64,000 nt of DNA from Coix lacryma-jobi var. lacryma-jobi. Lineage: Eukaryota; Streptophyta; Magnoliopsida; Poales; Poaceae. The notes below the pieces were generated by a model. The model ran no database searches and was not told where the DNA came from. It was given only the letters and a program-made list of their open reading frames with translations. The translations under genes were made by a program, and so were the position numbers. Positions 1 to 9,443 of the stretch are shown here, piece after piece. How positions within the stretch are numbered: position 1 is the stretch's first letter; every line of letters begins with the position of its first letter. The stretch spans positions 62,125,790-62,189,789 of the forward strand of contig CM019826.1 of NCBI GenBank assembly GCA_009763385.1, given 5' to 3'.

Positions 1-2
1 AG

Positions 3-71
3 CACTGGTATCCTTCTCAGTATACTAACCCCAGTGTTGTGCCATATGCTCACTTCCTGCCTTTCTATTGA
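3..71 (+). pseudogene. Element A gag, C-terminal end
   Basis: An open frame from base 3 ends at TGA 69-71. It encodes the same C-terminus (asparagine-proline-serine-valine, ending in phenylalanine-tyrosine-stop) seen at the end of gag in element C (stop 56355-56357) and element B (stop 12640-12642). Only about 22 codons are inside the window. The pol frame opens at once in another register, so gag and pol are not in one frame in this family. Confidence 0.75.
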
Positions 72-3000
72 TGCAGGAACTTCGGTTGGAGAACATGTGG
101 CTCATGGATTCCGGGTGTTCGCGCCACATGACCGGAAAGCAGGAATGGTTCTCCAGCCTCAGCCCTGTAATGCACAAGGAGTACATCACTTTCGGGGACA
201 ATAGTAGAGGTAAGGTTGTTTCTCATGGAGCTATTCGGCTCAATGAGAACTTTGTTCTTAAGGATGTTGCTTTGGTTTCGAACTTGCATTACAATTTGCT
301 TTCTGTTTTGCAACTTCTTGAGGATGATTATGAAGTGCGTTTTAAGAAGGGTCTAAGTCATGTTTTAGATCCTCGGGGAGATCTTGTTTGTCGGATCGTA
401 CCTTTTGGTCATGTTTTCAGAGCTGATTTTTCTCGTTCCTTTGGCTCTGCTAGATGCTTGATGGCTGGTCCTTCTTCTGATTTGTGGAAGTGGCATAGGA
501 GGCTCGGTCACTTGAGTTTTGACTTGCTTGCAAGACTTAGCTCACTTGGCCTAATCCAAGGATTGCCCAAGCTTAAGTTTCAGAAGGACCTTGTTTGCCA
601 TCGTTGTCGTCACGGGAAGATGGTTGCTGCTTCTCACCCACCTGTTAATCAGGTAATGACCAAGCGACCCGGCGAGCTTTTTCACATGGACACAGTTAGT
701 CCATCTCGGGTTTGCTCAGCGGGTGGGAAGTGGTACGTTCTAGTGATCGTGGACGATTTTTCGAGGTACTCTTGGGTGTCTTTCATGGAGGGTAAGGATG
801 AAGCTTTTCCTTTTGCTCGTGATTTGATCTTGAGGTTGAAAACTGAGTTTCCCCCTGACACTATTAGAGCTATTCATAGCGATAATGGTACTGAGTTTGA
901 TAACTCATAGTTTGCCTCTTTCTGTTCTTCTAATGGAATCGAGCATCAGTTTTCTTCTTCTTATGTTCCTCAGCAGAACGACATTGTTGAGCGCAAGAAC
1001 CGGACCCTTGTTGAGATGGCCAGGACGATGCTCGATGAGCATAGGACTCATTAGGCGTTTTTGGGCCGAGGCGATCAACACCGCTTGCCATGTTTCAAAT
1101 CGCATCTTTCTTCGTGCATTCATGAAAAAGACTTCTTATGATTTGCGTTTTGGACGGGTTCCCAAGGTGTCTCATTTTCGTGTGTTTGGGTGCAAGTGTT
1201 TCATCCTGAAGCAAGGCAATTTGGACAAATTTGAATCCCGCTCTGCTGATGGTGTCTTTCTCGGTTATGCTTCTTATTCACGTGCTTATCGAGTTCTTAA
1301 CCTTGAAACTAACCGAATAATGGAGACCTGCGAGGTCACATTCGACGAGACTATGCCTTGTGTTTCTTCTGCCTTTGATGTTGCAGGAGAACAGGAGCTG
1401 GGAGAGACCATCTTTGTGGAGGAGGAGCAGGAGAATGCCGATTGGGGTGATCCCGAGCCAAATCCACTGGCTGCCTCCGTCGACCCTGCGACGTCTACTT
1501 CAGCTCGAGGACCCGATCCCACGACATCTTCTTCTTGGGGTCCTCTGGAGCCACCTCTCCAGCGAGCACCCGCTGCACCTGATGGAGCGACAGCATCTGG
1601 CGAGGGGGAGGCGACTTCGGCGAGGCAAGCGCCCCGAAGCGTTCAGCAAGTTCACCCCCCGCGGCAGATGATCGGCGGCATCTACCAGCGAGTCACGCGG
1701 TCGCGAGCGTATGAAATCTCTCATTTTGCTCATTCTGCATTCGTTGCTTCTTTTGAGCCCAAAGATGTTGGACACGCACTTTCTGATCCTAACTGGGTCA
1801 ATGCCATGCATGAGGAGCTAGAAAACTTTGAGCGAAACCAAGTTTGGACTCTAGTTCCACCTCCACCATAATGTCACCCTATAGGTACCAAATGTGTTTT
1901 CAAAAACAAAGAGGGTGAGGATGGGATGGTAGTGAGGAGCAAGGCTAGACTAGTAGCCCAGGGTTTCTGCCAGAAAGAAGGAATAGACTATGAGGAAACC
2001 TTTGCCCCTGTAGCCCATTTAGAAGCCATTAGAATCCTTCTAGCCTTTGCTGCTTCAAAGGGTTTTAAGCTTTACCAGATGGATGTCAAGAGTGCCTTCT
2101 TGAATGGGTATATAGAGGAAGAGGTTTATGTGAGGCAACCCCCTGGTTTTGAGGATCCCAAGTTTCCAAACCATGTTTATAAACTTTCAAATGCTTTGTA
2201 TGGTTTGAAACAAGCCCCGAGACCGTGGTATGATCGTTTGAAAACCTTTTTACTCTCCAAGGGTTTCAAAATGGGATGGGTCGATAGAACTTTGTTTCTC
2301 CTCAAGCAAGGCAACGATACCTTGTTAGTCCAGATTTACGTGGATGACATCATCTTTGGTGGCTCCTCTCATGCGCTTGTTGACAAGTTTTCAGATACTA
2401 TGAGCAGGGAGTTCGAGATGAGTATGATGGGCGAGTTGACTTTCTTCCTCGGGTTGCAAATTAAGCAAACCCGAGACGGGACGTTCATGCATCAAGGAAA
2501 ATACACGAAGGACATCTTGAAGAAATTCGACATGGGCGAGGCCAAGCCTCTTACGACGCCCATGCCGACGACTGCTGCGATGGATGCGGACCAGGACAGA
2601 GAGCCGGTTGACCAGAAGGAGTATAGAAGCATGATTGGCTCGCTTCTGTACCTAACGGCGATGAGGCCGGATATATAGTTTTCTGTGTGTCTGTGCGCTC
2701 GTTTTCAGGCATCCCCTCGGACTTCCCACAAGCAAGCGGTCAAGCGCATCATGAGGTACCTCCGATATACTCCTGAGTTTGGACTTTGGTACTCTTCTTC
2801 TTCGACTCTTTCGCTTTATGGTTATTCCGATGCGGATTTTGCCGGCTGTCGGCTTGAGCGCAAGTCTACTTCTGGGACTTCTCAGTTTCTTGGCTCTTCT
2901 TTGGTTTCGTGGTCTTCTCGCAAATAGTCAAACGTAGCCCAGTCTACTACTGAAGCCGAGTATGTTGCCGCTGCTTCTTGTGCTTCGCAGCTTTTATGGA

Positions 3001-3248
3001 TGGTTGCTACATTGCGTGATTTTGGTCTAGATTTCAGTCGGGTTCCTTTGCTTTGCGACAGCACTTCAGCCATTACTGTGACAAAGAACCCTGTTCTTCA
3101 CTCCAAGACCAAACACATCGATGTTCGCTTTCATTTTCTTCATGATCACTATGAGAAAGGCGACATTGACCTTAGGCATGTAGACACCCATAACCAGTTG
3201 CGGATATTTTTCACCAAGCCATTGGATCTCTCAACTTTTGCTAGGTGA
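68..3248 (+). pseudogene. Element A pol: protease, integrase, RT, RNase H (broken)
   Basis: Copia polyprotein read in order. The protease active site (aspartate-serine-glycine) is near 107. The GAG-pre-integrase HHCC region lies around 490-620. The integrase core runs from about 685, with SDNGTEF near 880 and the glutamate in VERKNRT near 985. The RT catalytic YVDD is at 2337-2348. RNase H starts near 2815 and ends with the TKHIDVRFHF block near 3110. Stops in the ancestral frame: TAG 907-909, TAA near 1869, TAG near 2676 and TAG near 2928. A one-base frameshift lies near 1050. Two of the stops (2676, 2928) replace a glutamine, a C-to-T change. The gene is dead, but the protein family is clear. 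Confidence 0.92.
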
Positions 3249-5038
3249 GAGGTGAGCTTGGTGTGTGTTTCCCCTTTTAGATGGGGGAAGTATTTTGCTT
3301 GTTGTACAATAAACTGTCTTTCTGATCCTTTCTTGTTTTTGGGTCTTGAGTCGTTTTAGCTTTGTTTTGGCTCCGATTCTGACTTCATCATGCATTCATC
3401 TTGCATTTCAAGCTTCATGTCTATATTCCTTAGAATGAACTTATGCTCTGATTAATGTATGCTTCGATGATATATGATGCTTGTAGCTTAGGCTCTCCTT
3501 GATCACTGCTACATGTTGTGAGCTAAGCTATATTTTTTAGAATAATGAACATGCTTAAAGAAACTTGAATTTTTGATACATGTTCACCATTGAGATTAGC
3601 AACTAGCATGTGTAGGATGTGTTGAGGTCACTTGAGCTATTTCATATATGCTAGGTTGCTAGGTCTCTAGTTCTGAGTCTTTCACTTGCTTGGATTGTTC
3701 ATATTCTGCCTAAAATGAACCAGTGTGAGTGAATTGAAAAGATCAAGATGGGATTGCTTTGTCAGCACATCACGATATTGAGACTGTTTCTCATAGCACT
3801 TTGAGTTAAACTTGAGCCCGTGTAGTGCAAGACCGAAACCGATGCTTTAAGCTTCCGATTGCATATGCATAGGCTTAGCACAGTTGAAAAGTTAGGAAAT
3901 GACAGGCTTTCAACCTCTCGCAATCACATGCTGAATTTAAAGTTGTGTTAATAACCGCTGCAAATTCTCCGATAAAATCTAAAAACACAAGTCTATGTTT
4001 CATTTTATAGCATGATGTTTGAACTGTGGTAGGGGTAGTTCACCTTGTATACATGTTTAGCACTTGCTTGATTTCCTGTCTATACATGTTTAGTGCTATG
4101 ATGGTGAGTGTATATTTGATGGTGAAACTCTTTCTGAATGGCTTAAAAATGCCCATTTAGCTTATGCATTCATATCTTGTATTTAGTGATCAGTTTGAGC
4201 CTTTGCTAGCACTTTTGTCTGTTGCTTAGTAGTCGGATCAGCACTCTTTAGAGCATTCTTTCACTCTTTCGAGTATATACCTGAAGCTGCTAACTTACAA
4301 TATGCATTTGTTTGACTCCGATAGGCATGACTTAGCTCTGATTTACTTACTTGAGTCCTCTTCCTCTCTCTTTTGATTGCAAATTGCCCCCAAGGGGGAG
4401 AATGTTTTCAATGATGAGATTTTTTCGATTTCTGTGGTGACAATTTGCAACTTAGCTTCACTTGCTGAGGGGGAGTCTTTGAGTGAGGGGGGAGAGTTTC
4501 TGCCTGCTTTGAGTCGTCTCTTATTTGATATCGATCTTTTAGCTAGTTGCGTCGAGCCTCTGTCTTTGGGGACTAGCTGTCTTCACCATATTTTGATGGT
4601 TCTTGATTGGTATTGGGCTTACTGCTGGTTGTGTTGAGCCTCTGTGCCTCTATCTTGAGGGACTAGCAGTAGCTGCTTCTTATGCAGTCTTCAGTTGGTT
4701 TTCGAAGCTTTCAGCTAGTGGTGTTGAGCTCTTTCTGCCTCTTCTTGAGGACTAGCTTGTTTCTAAATTGGTTGCATCAAGCCGTTGCCCATGTCTTTGG
4801 GAACCAAGTCTCGTGCTCTGATCGAGTTTTGCTCCTTGATGAGTTGTAGCTCCGATTTCTTGCTTGGTTGTGTCGAACTGTTGCCCATGTCTTTGGGGAC
4901 CAAGCTTCGCTTATCTCGAGTTGTTCCTCTTCGAACTTTTCTCTAGTTTTTGGACATCTCGAGTGAGTTTTTCTCCTTCTATCTAATTCTGCTCTTCCTT
5001 TATTTTGGTTACGGTTACTTTGAGTTGACGATGCACTC
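3249..5038 (+). other. Element A post-pol untranslated region
   Basis: About 1.8 kb between the end of pol and the polypurine tract. SIRE-type elements can carry an env-like ORF here, but no long frame is seen; one 86-codon frame at 4377-4637 has no recognisable motif. The region is homologous to 59555-61070 in element C and, inverted, to 7900-9443 in element B. It contains short GGGGGAG blocks from about 4390 on, and a hairpin array listed separately. Confidence 0.7.
4536..4915 (+). repeat. Array of five covarying hairpins after pol (element A)
   Basis: Five units, each a conserved spacer of about 30 nt (GTCGAGCC or GTTGAGCC then a TGTCTTTGGGG-like end) flanked by a short inverted repeat. 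The stem pairs differ between units but still pair: AGCTAGT with ACTAGCT near 4539-4577, TACTGCTGGT with ACTAGCAGTA near 4618-4675, AGCTAGT with ACTAGCT near 4709-4757, TTGGTT with AACCAA near 4768-4806, GCTTGGT with ACCAAGC near 4861-4907. Changes on both sides of a stem point to a paired structure rather than sequence similarity alone. Confidence 0.65.
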
Positions 5039-5052
5039 ATCAAAGGGGAGAT
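5039..5052 (+). other. Element A polypurine tract
   Basis: The purine-rich run AAAGGGGAGAT lies directly before the LTR start TGAGAACAC at 5053. The same arrangement (GGGGGAGAT then TG) precedes the 3' LTR of elements B and C. It would prime plus-strand DNA synthesis. Confidence 0.75.
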
Positions 5053-5200
5053 TGAGAACACAAGGTTGATATGTGCCCTTGTGGTTCCCTTCCTGAGTGA
5101 TGAGTGATCGATCAACGGGCAACATGCTCTTGGCTGTGTTGATGTGCAGGTGCGGAGCTCGGACAGTGGTCGAAGGTGAGGTGAAGGTCAAGTAGGGATG
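5053..5200 (+). repeat. Element A 3' LTR, first segment
   Basis: Starts TG after the polypurine tract. It aligns with the first part of the element C LTRs: the GAGTGATGAGTGAT block, then a shared GTGAAGGTCAAGTAG block near 5181. Cut at 5200 by element D; GGATG at 5196-5200 is the left TSD of D. The LTR resumes at 29144. Confidence 0.85.
5196..5200. other. Left target site duplication of element D (GGATG)
   Basis: Pairs with GGACA at 29139-29143. The uninterrupted LTR of element C reads GAGACGTGCCGTGCC at the matching place, supporting an ancestral CG that became TG here and CA on the right. Confidence 0.75.
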
Positions 5201-5634
5201 TGATAGACCAGGATGTCAGAGATATCATCAGAAGATGATCCCTCCGATGAATCCCGGACGACATGAGAGATCCGAAGACTTGATACGAAGTGTACATGGA
5301 TTAGGACTCTCACTATAACTTAGTCGAGTTCTTAAAGGAAGTCTTTTATTTATAATAGGACTCCTCTGTTGTAACCGACTAGGACTCGGTCTGTGCAATG
5401 CTTCACCCGGATATATAAGGGGAAGCAGGCGTGGGCTTAGATCATCGAACATTGAATCATAATCATACACAAGGCACAACACTGCACTGGACGTAAGGTG
5501 TTACGCTACTTAGCGGCCTGAACCAGTATAAATCGCTGTCCCTGTGTACTCGCTGAGTTCTACGAACGCCGATCCCCACCGAACAAATCGTTTGAGATCC
5601 CTCAAGATGAGTTGTCGGTTAACAAACACCGACA
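5201..5634 (+). repeat. Element D 5' LTR
   Basis: 434 bp, from TGATAGACCAGG to ACACCGACA, nearly the same as 28705-29138. It holds a TATA box (5412-5418) about halfway, so U3 is roughly the first 240 bp. It is followed directly by the PBS. Confidence 0.92.
5412..5418 (+). promoter_or_regulatory. TATA box of element D 5' LTR
   Basis: TATATAA followed by a G-rich stretch, conserved at 28917-28923 in the 3' LTR. Transcription would be expected to start about 30 bp downstream, near 5445. Confidence 0.65.
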
Positions 5635-5655
5635 GCTGGCGCGCCAGGTAGGGGC
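5635..5655 (+). other. Element D primer binding site
   Basis: The sequence GGCGCGCCAGGTAGGGG follows the LTR end by a couple of bases. This form of PBS is common in grass Tat-lineage elements; I do not assign the tRNA from sequence alone. Confidence 0.75.
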
Positions 5656-5883
5656 TTTCGGCGATTCGACGACCAAGAGCCCGGCGAACCACGACAATAT
5701 GTTCTCGGCGGGATCAATTTTCGTTTTTGGCTCATGGACTTGCATCGCGGATGATCAAGGAAAGCTGCATCGACAACTTCACACTGGTCCAGAAGTGAAA
5801 ACTACGCCAAAGATGGATGATCTCGCTTAGAGCCTAGCAAACCTCGCAGTTCAAGATCCGCGAGATTCCGAGAGCCAGCTTGA
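5656..5883 (+). other. Element D leader, left part
   Basis: Untranslated leader between the PBS and gag, split by the insertion of copia B and resuming at 17398. No supported ORF. Confidence 0.7.
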
Positions 5884-6289
5884 TGAAGGACCGAGAAAGC
5901 TCTAGCAAGGCGACCAGAGGGGGGGTGAATGGGAGCTCAAAAATTTCCTTTAGAAACTTTGGCCAAATGTCCCAAAATCAACCCCGAGAAACGGCGACCG
6001 AAACCGTGATGCTCACGACCCTTGGAAGAGGGTGGATGATCCCTAGGATCACAGCGGAGCACCACAAGAAGAAGCAAACCAAACTCCAAAAGTTCCGGCT
6101 CGAACACAACCCCAAAAACCAAGTCCCGAACGTAGATAGACGGCTACGTCGAGAGATCCCCAAATACCGATGCTAACAAGTAGCAAAGATACCTAGAAAG
6201 GTTTCTTGGTCAACTATAGGGCCAAACGAGAAGTCCGGAAACCAAACCGAAAAGCCGGGAGAGCAAACCACAAAACTGGTCAACACAGC

Positions 6290-6560
6290 AGGTTCCCGGA
6301 CTGTCCGGACCCTCAGTCTCGGACTGTCCGCGGCAGGGGCGGACTGTCTACCAAGCAGTCCCGGACTGTCCGCCGGCAGAAACACCAAAATAGCAAGGTT
6401 GCTGAAACCTTGCTGGACGAGTCCCGGACTTTCCGCCAAACACAACGGCGGACTGTCCGCCGGTCAATGAATAGTGACCCGATCGAGGAACTCAGCCACT
6501 GAACAGGCTGCTCCCCCGACGCCCGGACTGTCCGCCGGTCAAAACCGCGGACTGTCCGCG
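6290..6560. repeat. Cluster of CGGACTGTCCG palindromes (element B 3' LTR)
   Basis: Several irregularly spaced copies of an 11-bp palindrome with a one-base centre, CGGAC-T-GTCCG, often extended to GCGGACTGTCCGC. The same cluster occurs at 15800-16070, 52843-53190 and 62470-62795. In element orientation it lies near the 3' end of the LTR. Confidence 0.85.
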
Positions 6561-7344
6561 ACCTTGCAGAGAGGGCGATTTTGTCGCCTTCTCTCCAAAT
6601 CTCTCCAAATCTGATCCAACTCAAAATCCCAAGTTCCCAAACTTGGAGAAGATGATCACGGGGTAGTTAGGAGACTATCCCCAAGAAATCATCCGCTCAA
6701 ATCAACCAAATCACCGGGAAATCAAAAGGGAAGGTGGATGAACGAAAAAGTGCCACGAAAACAAAATCAACCCGATCTACTGTTCGTAAAGAGTTAGATG
6801 ATTCCTTCGGTGGAAATGATCTCCTTTCAAATACGAACAAGTTGATTCAAACGGATTTCGCAAAGACGCACTAGAGAGGGAGATCGAGTGACGGGAAAAT
6901 TATGGAGAAACGAAGAACGCGAAGAACACGAACCAAAACGTGAATCACCACAACGATTTGCGCAGCCGTAGCGCAAACACACGCTACAACCGTGAGGTTA
7001 CGACCTCACATCCTCGAAATCAACAGTACACAGAGTTGAGTCTCTCTGCGGATCTCAGCTAGCTACAACAGGGAATGGGAGAGCAGGAAACCCTAAGTGC
7101 GAAAGAGCAAATGACTAAGATAGGAAGGGAGAAGGGTGTCTCCCTCTACTTATCCTAATACTAACCTAAGTCTAATTCCTACTCTACCCCTCACTATTCT
7201 AATTACAGAGCGAACCAGCTAAACCCTAGGGTTATTCTGGACCAACTCGGTGGTAGGTGTATCCGACGGCCACGCCCGCACAATACGAAGCGTTGCCTCG
7301 ACGCAACCTCCAGATTGCCGCCATGTGCAGCCCTCACTCTGCAC

Positions 7345-7500
7345 CCCCGGTTTTGTGGCCCAAACCAAGGGAAACCAGCCTTTCCAGCCAACTCCCGGTT
7401 TTGAGGCCCAAACCGGGAAACTAGCCCACCAGCTTCTGAGTTTTGAGGCCAAACTCAGCAAACCCTCAGCGCCCAGGTTTTGAGGCCCAAACCTGGAAAC
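7345..7500. repeat. U3 hairpin array (element B 3' LTR)
   Basis: Consecutive small inverted repeats around a TTTGAGGCCCAAA-like loop. Stems include CCCGGTTT with AAACCGGG, TGAGTTT with AAACTCA and CCAGGTTT with AAACCTGG. Similar arrays lie at 16850-17010, 44928-45145, 51838-52070 and 61467-61700. Confidence 0.7.
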
Positions 7501-7885
7501 CGTCCACCCGATGGTTTTTCCCTGGCTCTACCACCAAACCGACGTCGTAGAGGGGATGCACCGCCCATGCACCCCGTCCACCGACACGTGTCCCCAAGTC
7601 CACGACTTAGGCAACACATGACCGCAAGTCTTTGCTCGTCGCTGTCCCAGGCTGCCAGCCACCACAGCTGATCCTCGGGCCACTGGTCCCTCAGTCCAAG
7701 CCTCACGTCCGCCCTTCGCCACTCTCGGTCCATCGGCACGGCACGTCTCTACTTGACCTTCACCTCGCCGTCGATCACTACATCCGTGCTCGACACCTGC
7801 ACAACACAAGCCAAAGAACATGCGCATCATCCCAGTTGACAATCACTCATCACTCAGAGACCCGGCATACACCCATGTATCCGCA

Positions 7886-9443
7886 ATCTCCCCCTTGATG
7901 AGTGCATTGTCAACTATCAATACAAATCATAGTAGAAAGAGAAGAAGGAAGAAGGAGAAGAGAGAACTCGACCAAATGACCCAAAAGCATAGCAAAGCCG
8001 AAGAAGGTCAAGTGGAAAGAGCAAGACAACTTGGTCCCCAAAGACATGGGCAACGGCTCGACGCAACCAAGCAAAGCAAAACTAGCCCTCAAGAAGAGGT
8101 AGAATAGGCTCAACACCGCTAGCAAATCTCAACTGACAATATCGAAGCAAAATGCTAGTCCCTCAAGATAGAGGCACAGAGGCTCAACACAACTAGCAAA
8201 GAAAGAAAGCTCGATACCGATGCCTTTCGGCCAACAAGAGACAGCAAAGCTCAAGCTCCCCCTCGACTAGTGCATACAACCAAAAGCTCAAGCTCCCCCT
8301 CGACTAGTGCATACAACCAAGAAAACACTCCCCCTCAAATGAACACTCGGGAACCACATATGATTTGCAAAGATTCTCCCCCTTAGTTGAAAATGCACGA
8401 GTCAAGTAAAAAGGCTCTCCCCACCAGAAAAGGCACCAACAAAAGTGCGAACTAGGGAGGGTCTCTCCCTTCCAACATGCATATGAGTCAAAATGCAAGT
8501 TAGCAGCTTCAGGCATACAGTCAAAAGAATGCAAAGATGCTCTAAACAGTATAGCTCTAATGACTCAATAACAACAAAGCTCAGCAAAGGCTCAAACTGA
8601 TCACCAGATATGAAATATGAACATATGAGCGGAAAAGAACAGTTTTGAGTCAAAAGGTATTCACCATCAAAATAGCACTAGCAAGGTGTAAACATGAGTC
8701 TGAACAAGTGCTAAACATGTACAAGGTGAACTACCCCTAGCAAAGTTCAATCATCATGCTTAAGAATGAAACATACACTTGTGATTTCAAATTCAGATCG
8801 GAGTTGCAGCGGTGAAATTACACAAGTTCAATTATTAGCATGTGATTGCGAGAGGTTTGAAAGCTTGTCATTGCCTAACTTTTCAACCGAGCGAAGCCTA
8901 TGCCGAAGCAATCAGAAGCTTAAAGCTACGGTTTCGGTCATACACTATACGGCTCAAGTTTAACTCAAGGTGCAATGAGAAACCGTCTCTATACCGTGAT
9001 GTGTTGACAAGCAATCCCATCTCGATCTTTTCAATTCACTAAAACTTGGTTCAAATTTAAACATGATATGAACAGACCAAGCAAGTGAATGACTCAGAAC
9101 TAGAGACATAGCAACCTAGCATATATGAAAAGCACGAGTGAACTCACACATCCTACACATGCTAGTTGCAAATCTCAATGGTGAACATTTTTAGATTTTA
9201 AGTTATTAAGCAAGTTCACCATTTCAAAAACAGCTCAGCTCACAGCATGTACTAGTGATCAGAAGGAGCATAAGCTACGAGCATCATCATAAGCATCGGA
9301 GCATACCACATAGAGCATAGTTACATTCTAGTGATTATAAAAATGAAGCTCAGACTATAAATGCGTATGCTGAAGTGCAAAAGAAAAGAAGACAAACGAA
9401 AAAGAGTCAGTCTATTATACAAGAACCAAAATGTTTCCCCCAA
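7886..9443 (-). other. Element B post-pol region and polypurine tract
   Basis: On the minus strand this follows pol and ends in the purine tract CATCAAGGGGGAGAT (7886-7900) before the 3' LTR. No env-like reading frame is visible. The covarying hairpin units seen in element A occur here inverted at about 8030-8205 (for example CTTGGT with ACCAAG, and CTAGT with ACTAG). Confidence 0.75.

Larger units (their letters stand above)
1..5200 (+). mobile_element. Element A: SIRE/Maximus-type copia, left-truncated by the window; 3' LTR broken by later insertions
   Basis: The outermost and oldest layer of the nest. The window opens in the last codons of gag; pol follows to 3248, then a 1.8-kb untranslated post-pol region, a purine-rich tract ending at 5052, and the 3' LTR starting TGAGAACAC at 5053. 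The order PR-INT-RT-RNase H marks it as Ty1/copia; the length, the long post-pol region and similarity to elements B and C place all three in one SIRE/Maximus-like family. The LTR is interrupted at 5200 by element D and resumes at 29144 and 44820. The 5' half lies outside the window. Confidence 0.9.
5884..7885 (-). repeat. Element B 3' LTR
   Basis: On the minus strand it starts TGCGGATACATGG at 7885 and ends GTCCTTCA at 5884. It contains the U3 hairpin array (about 7345-7500) and the palindrome cluster (about 6290-6560). It matches 15392-17392, with scattered substitutions and one-base indels. Confidence 0.92.

Noticed and set aside
4377..4637. Env-like ORF after pol in element A
   Set aside because: 86 codons, no signal peptide or membrane pattern, and not conserved in C.
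7203..7842. Overlapping frames in the copia LTRs (also 16711-17349, 51604-52213, 61130-61842)
   Set aside because: They cover the U3 hairpin array and nearby GC-rich sequence in several frames; no coding signal and no start context.
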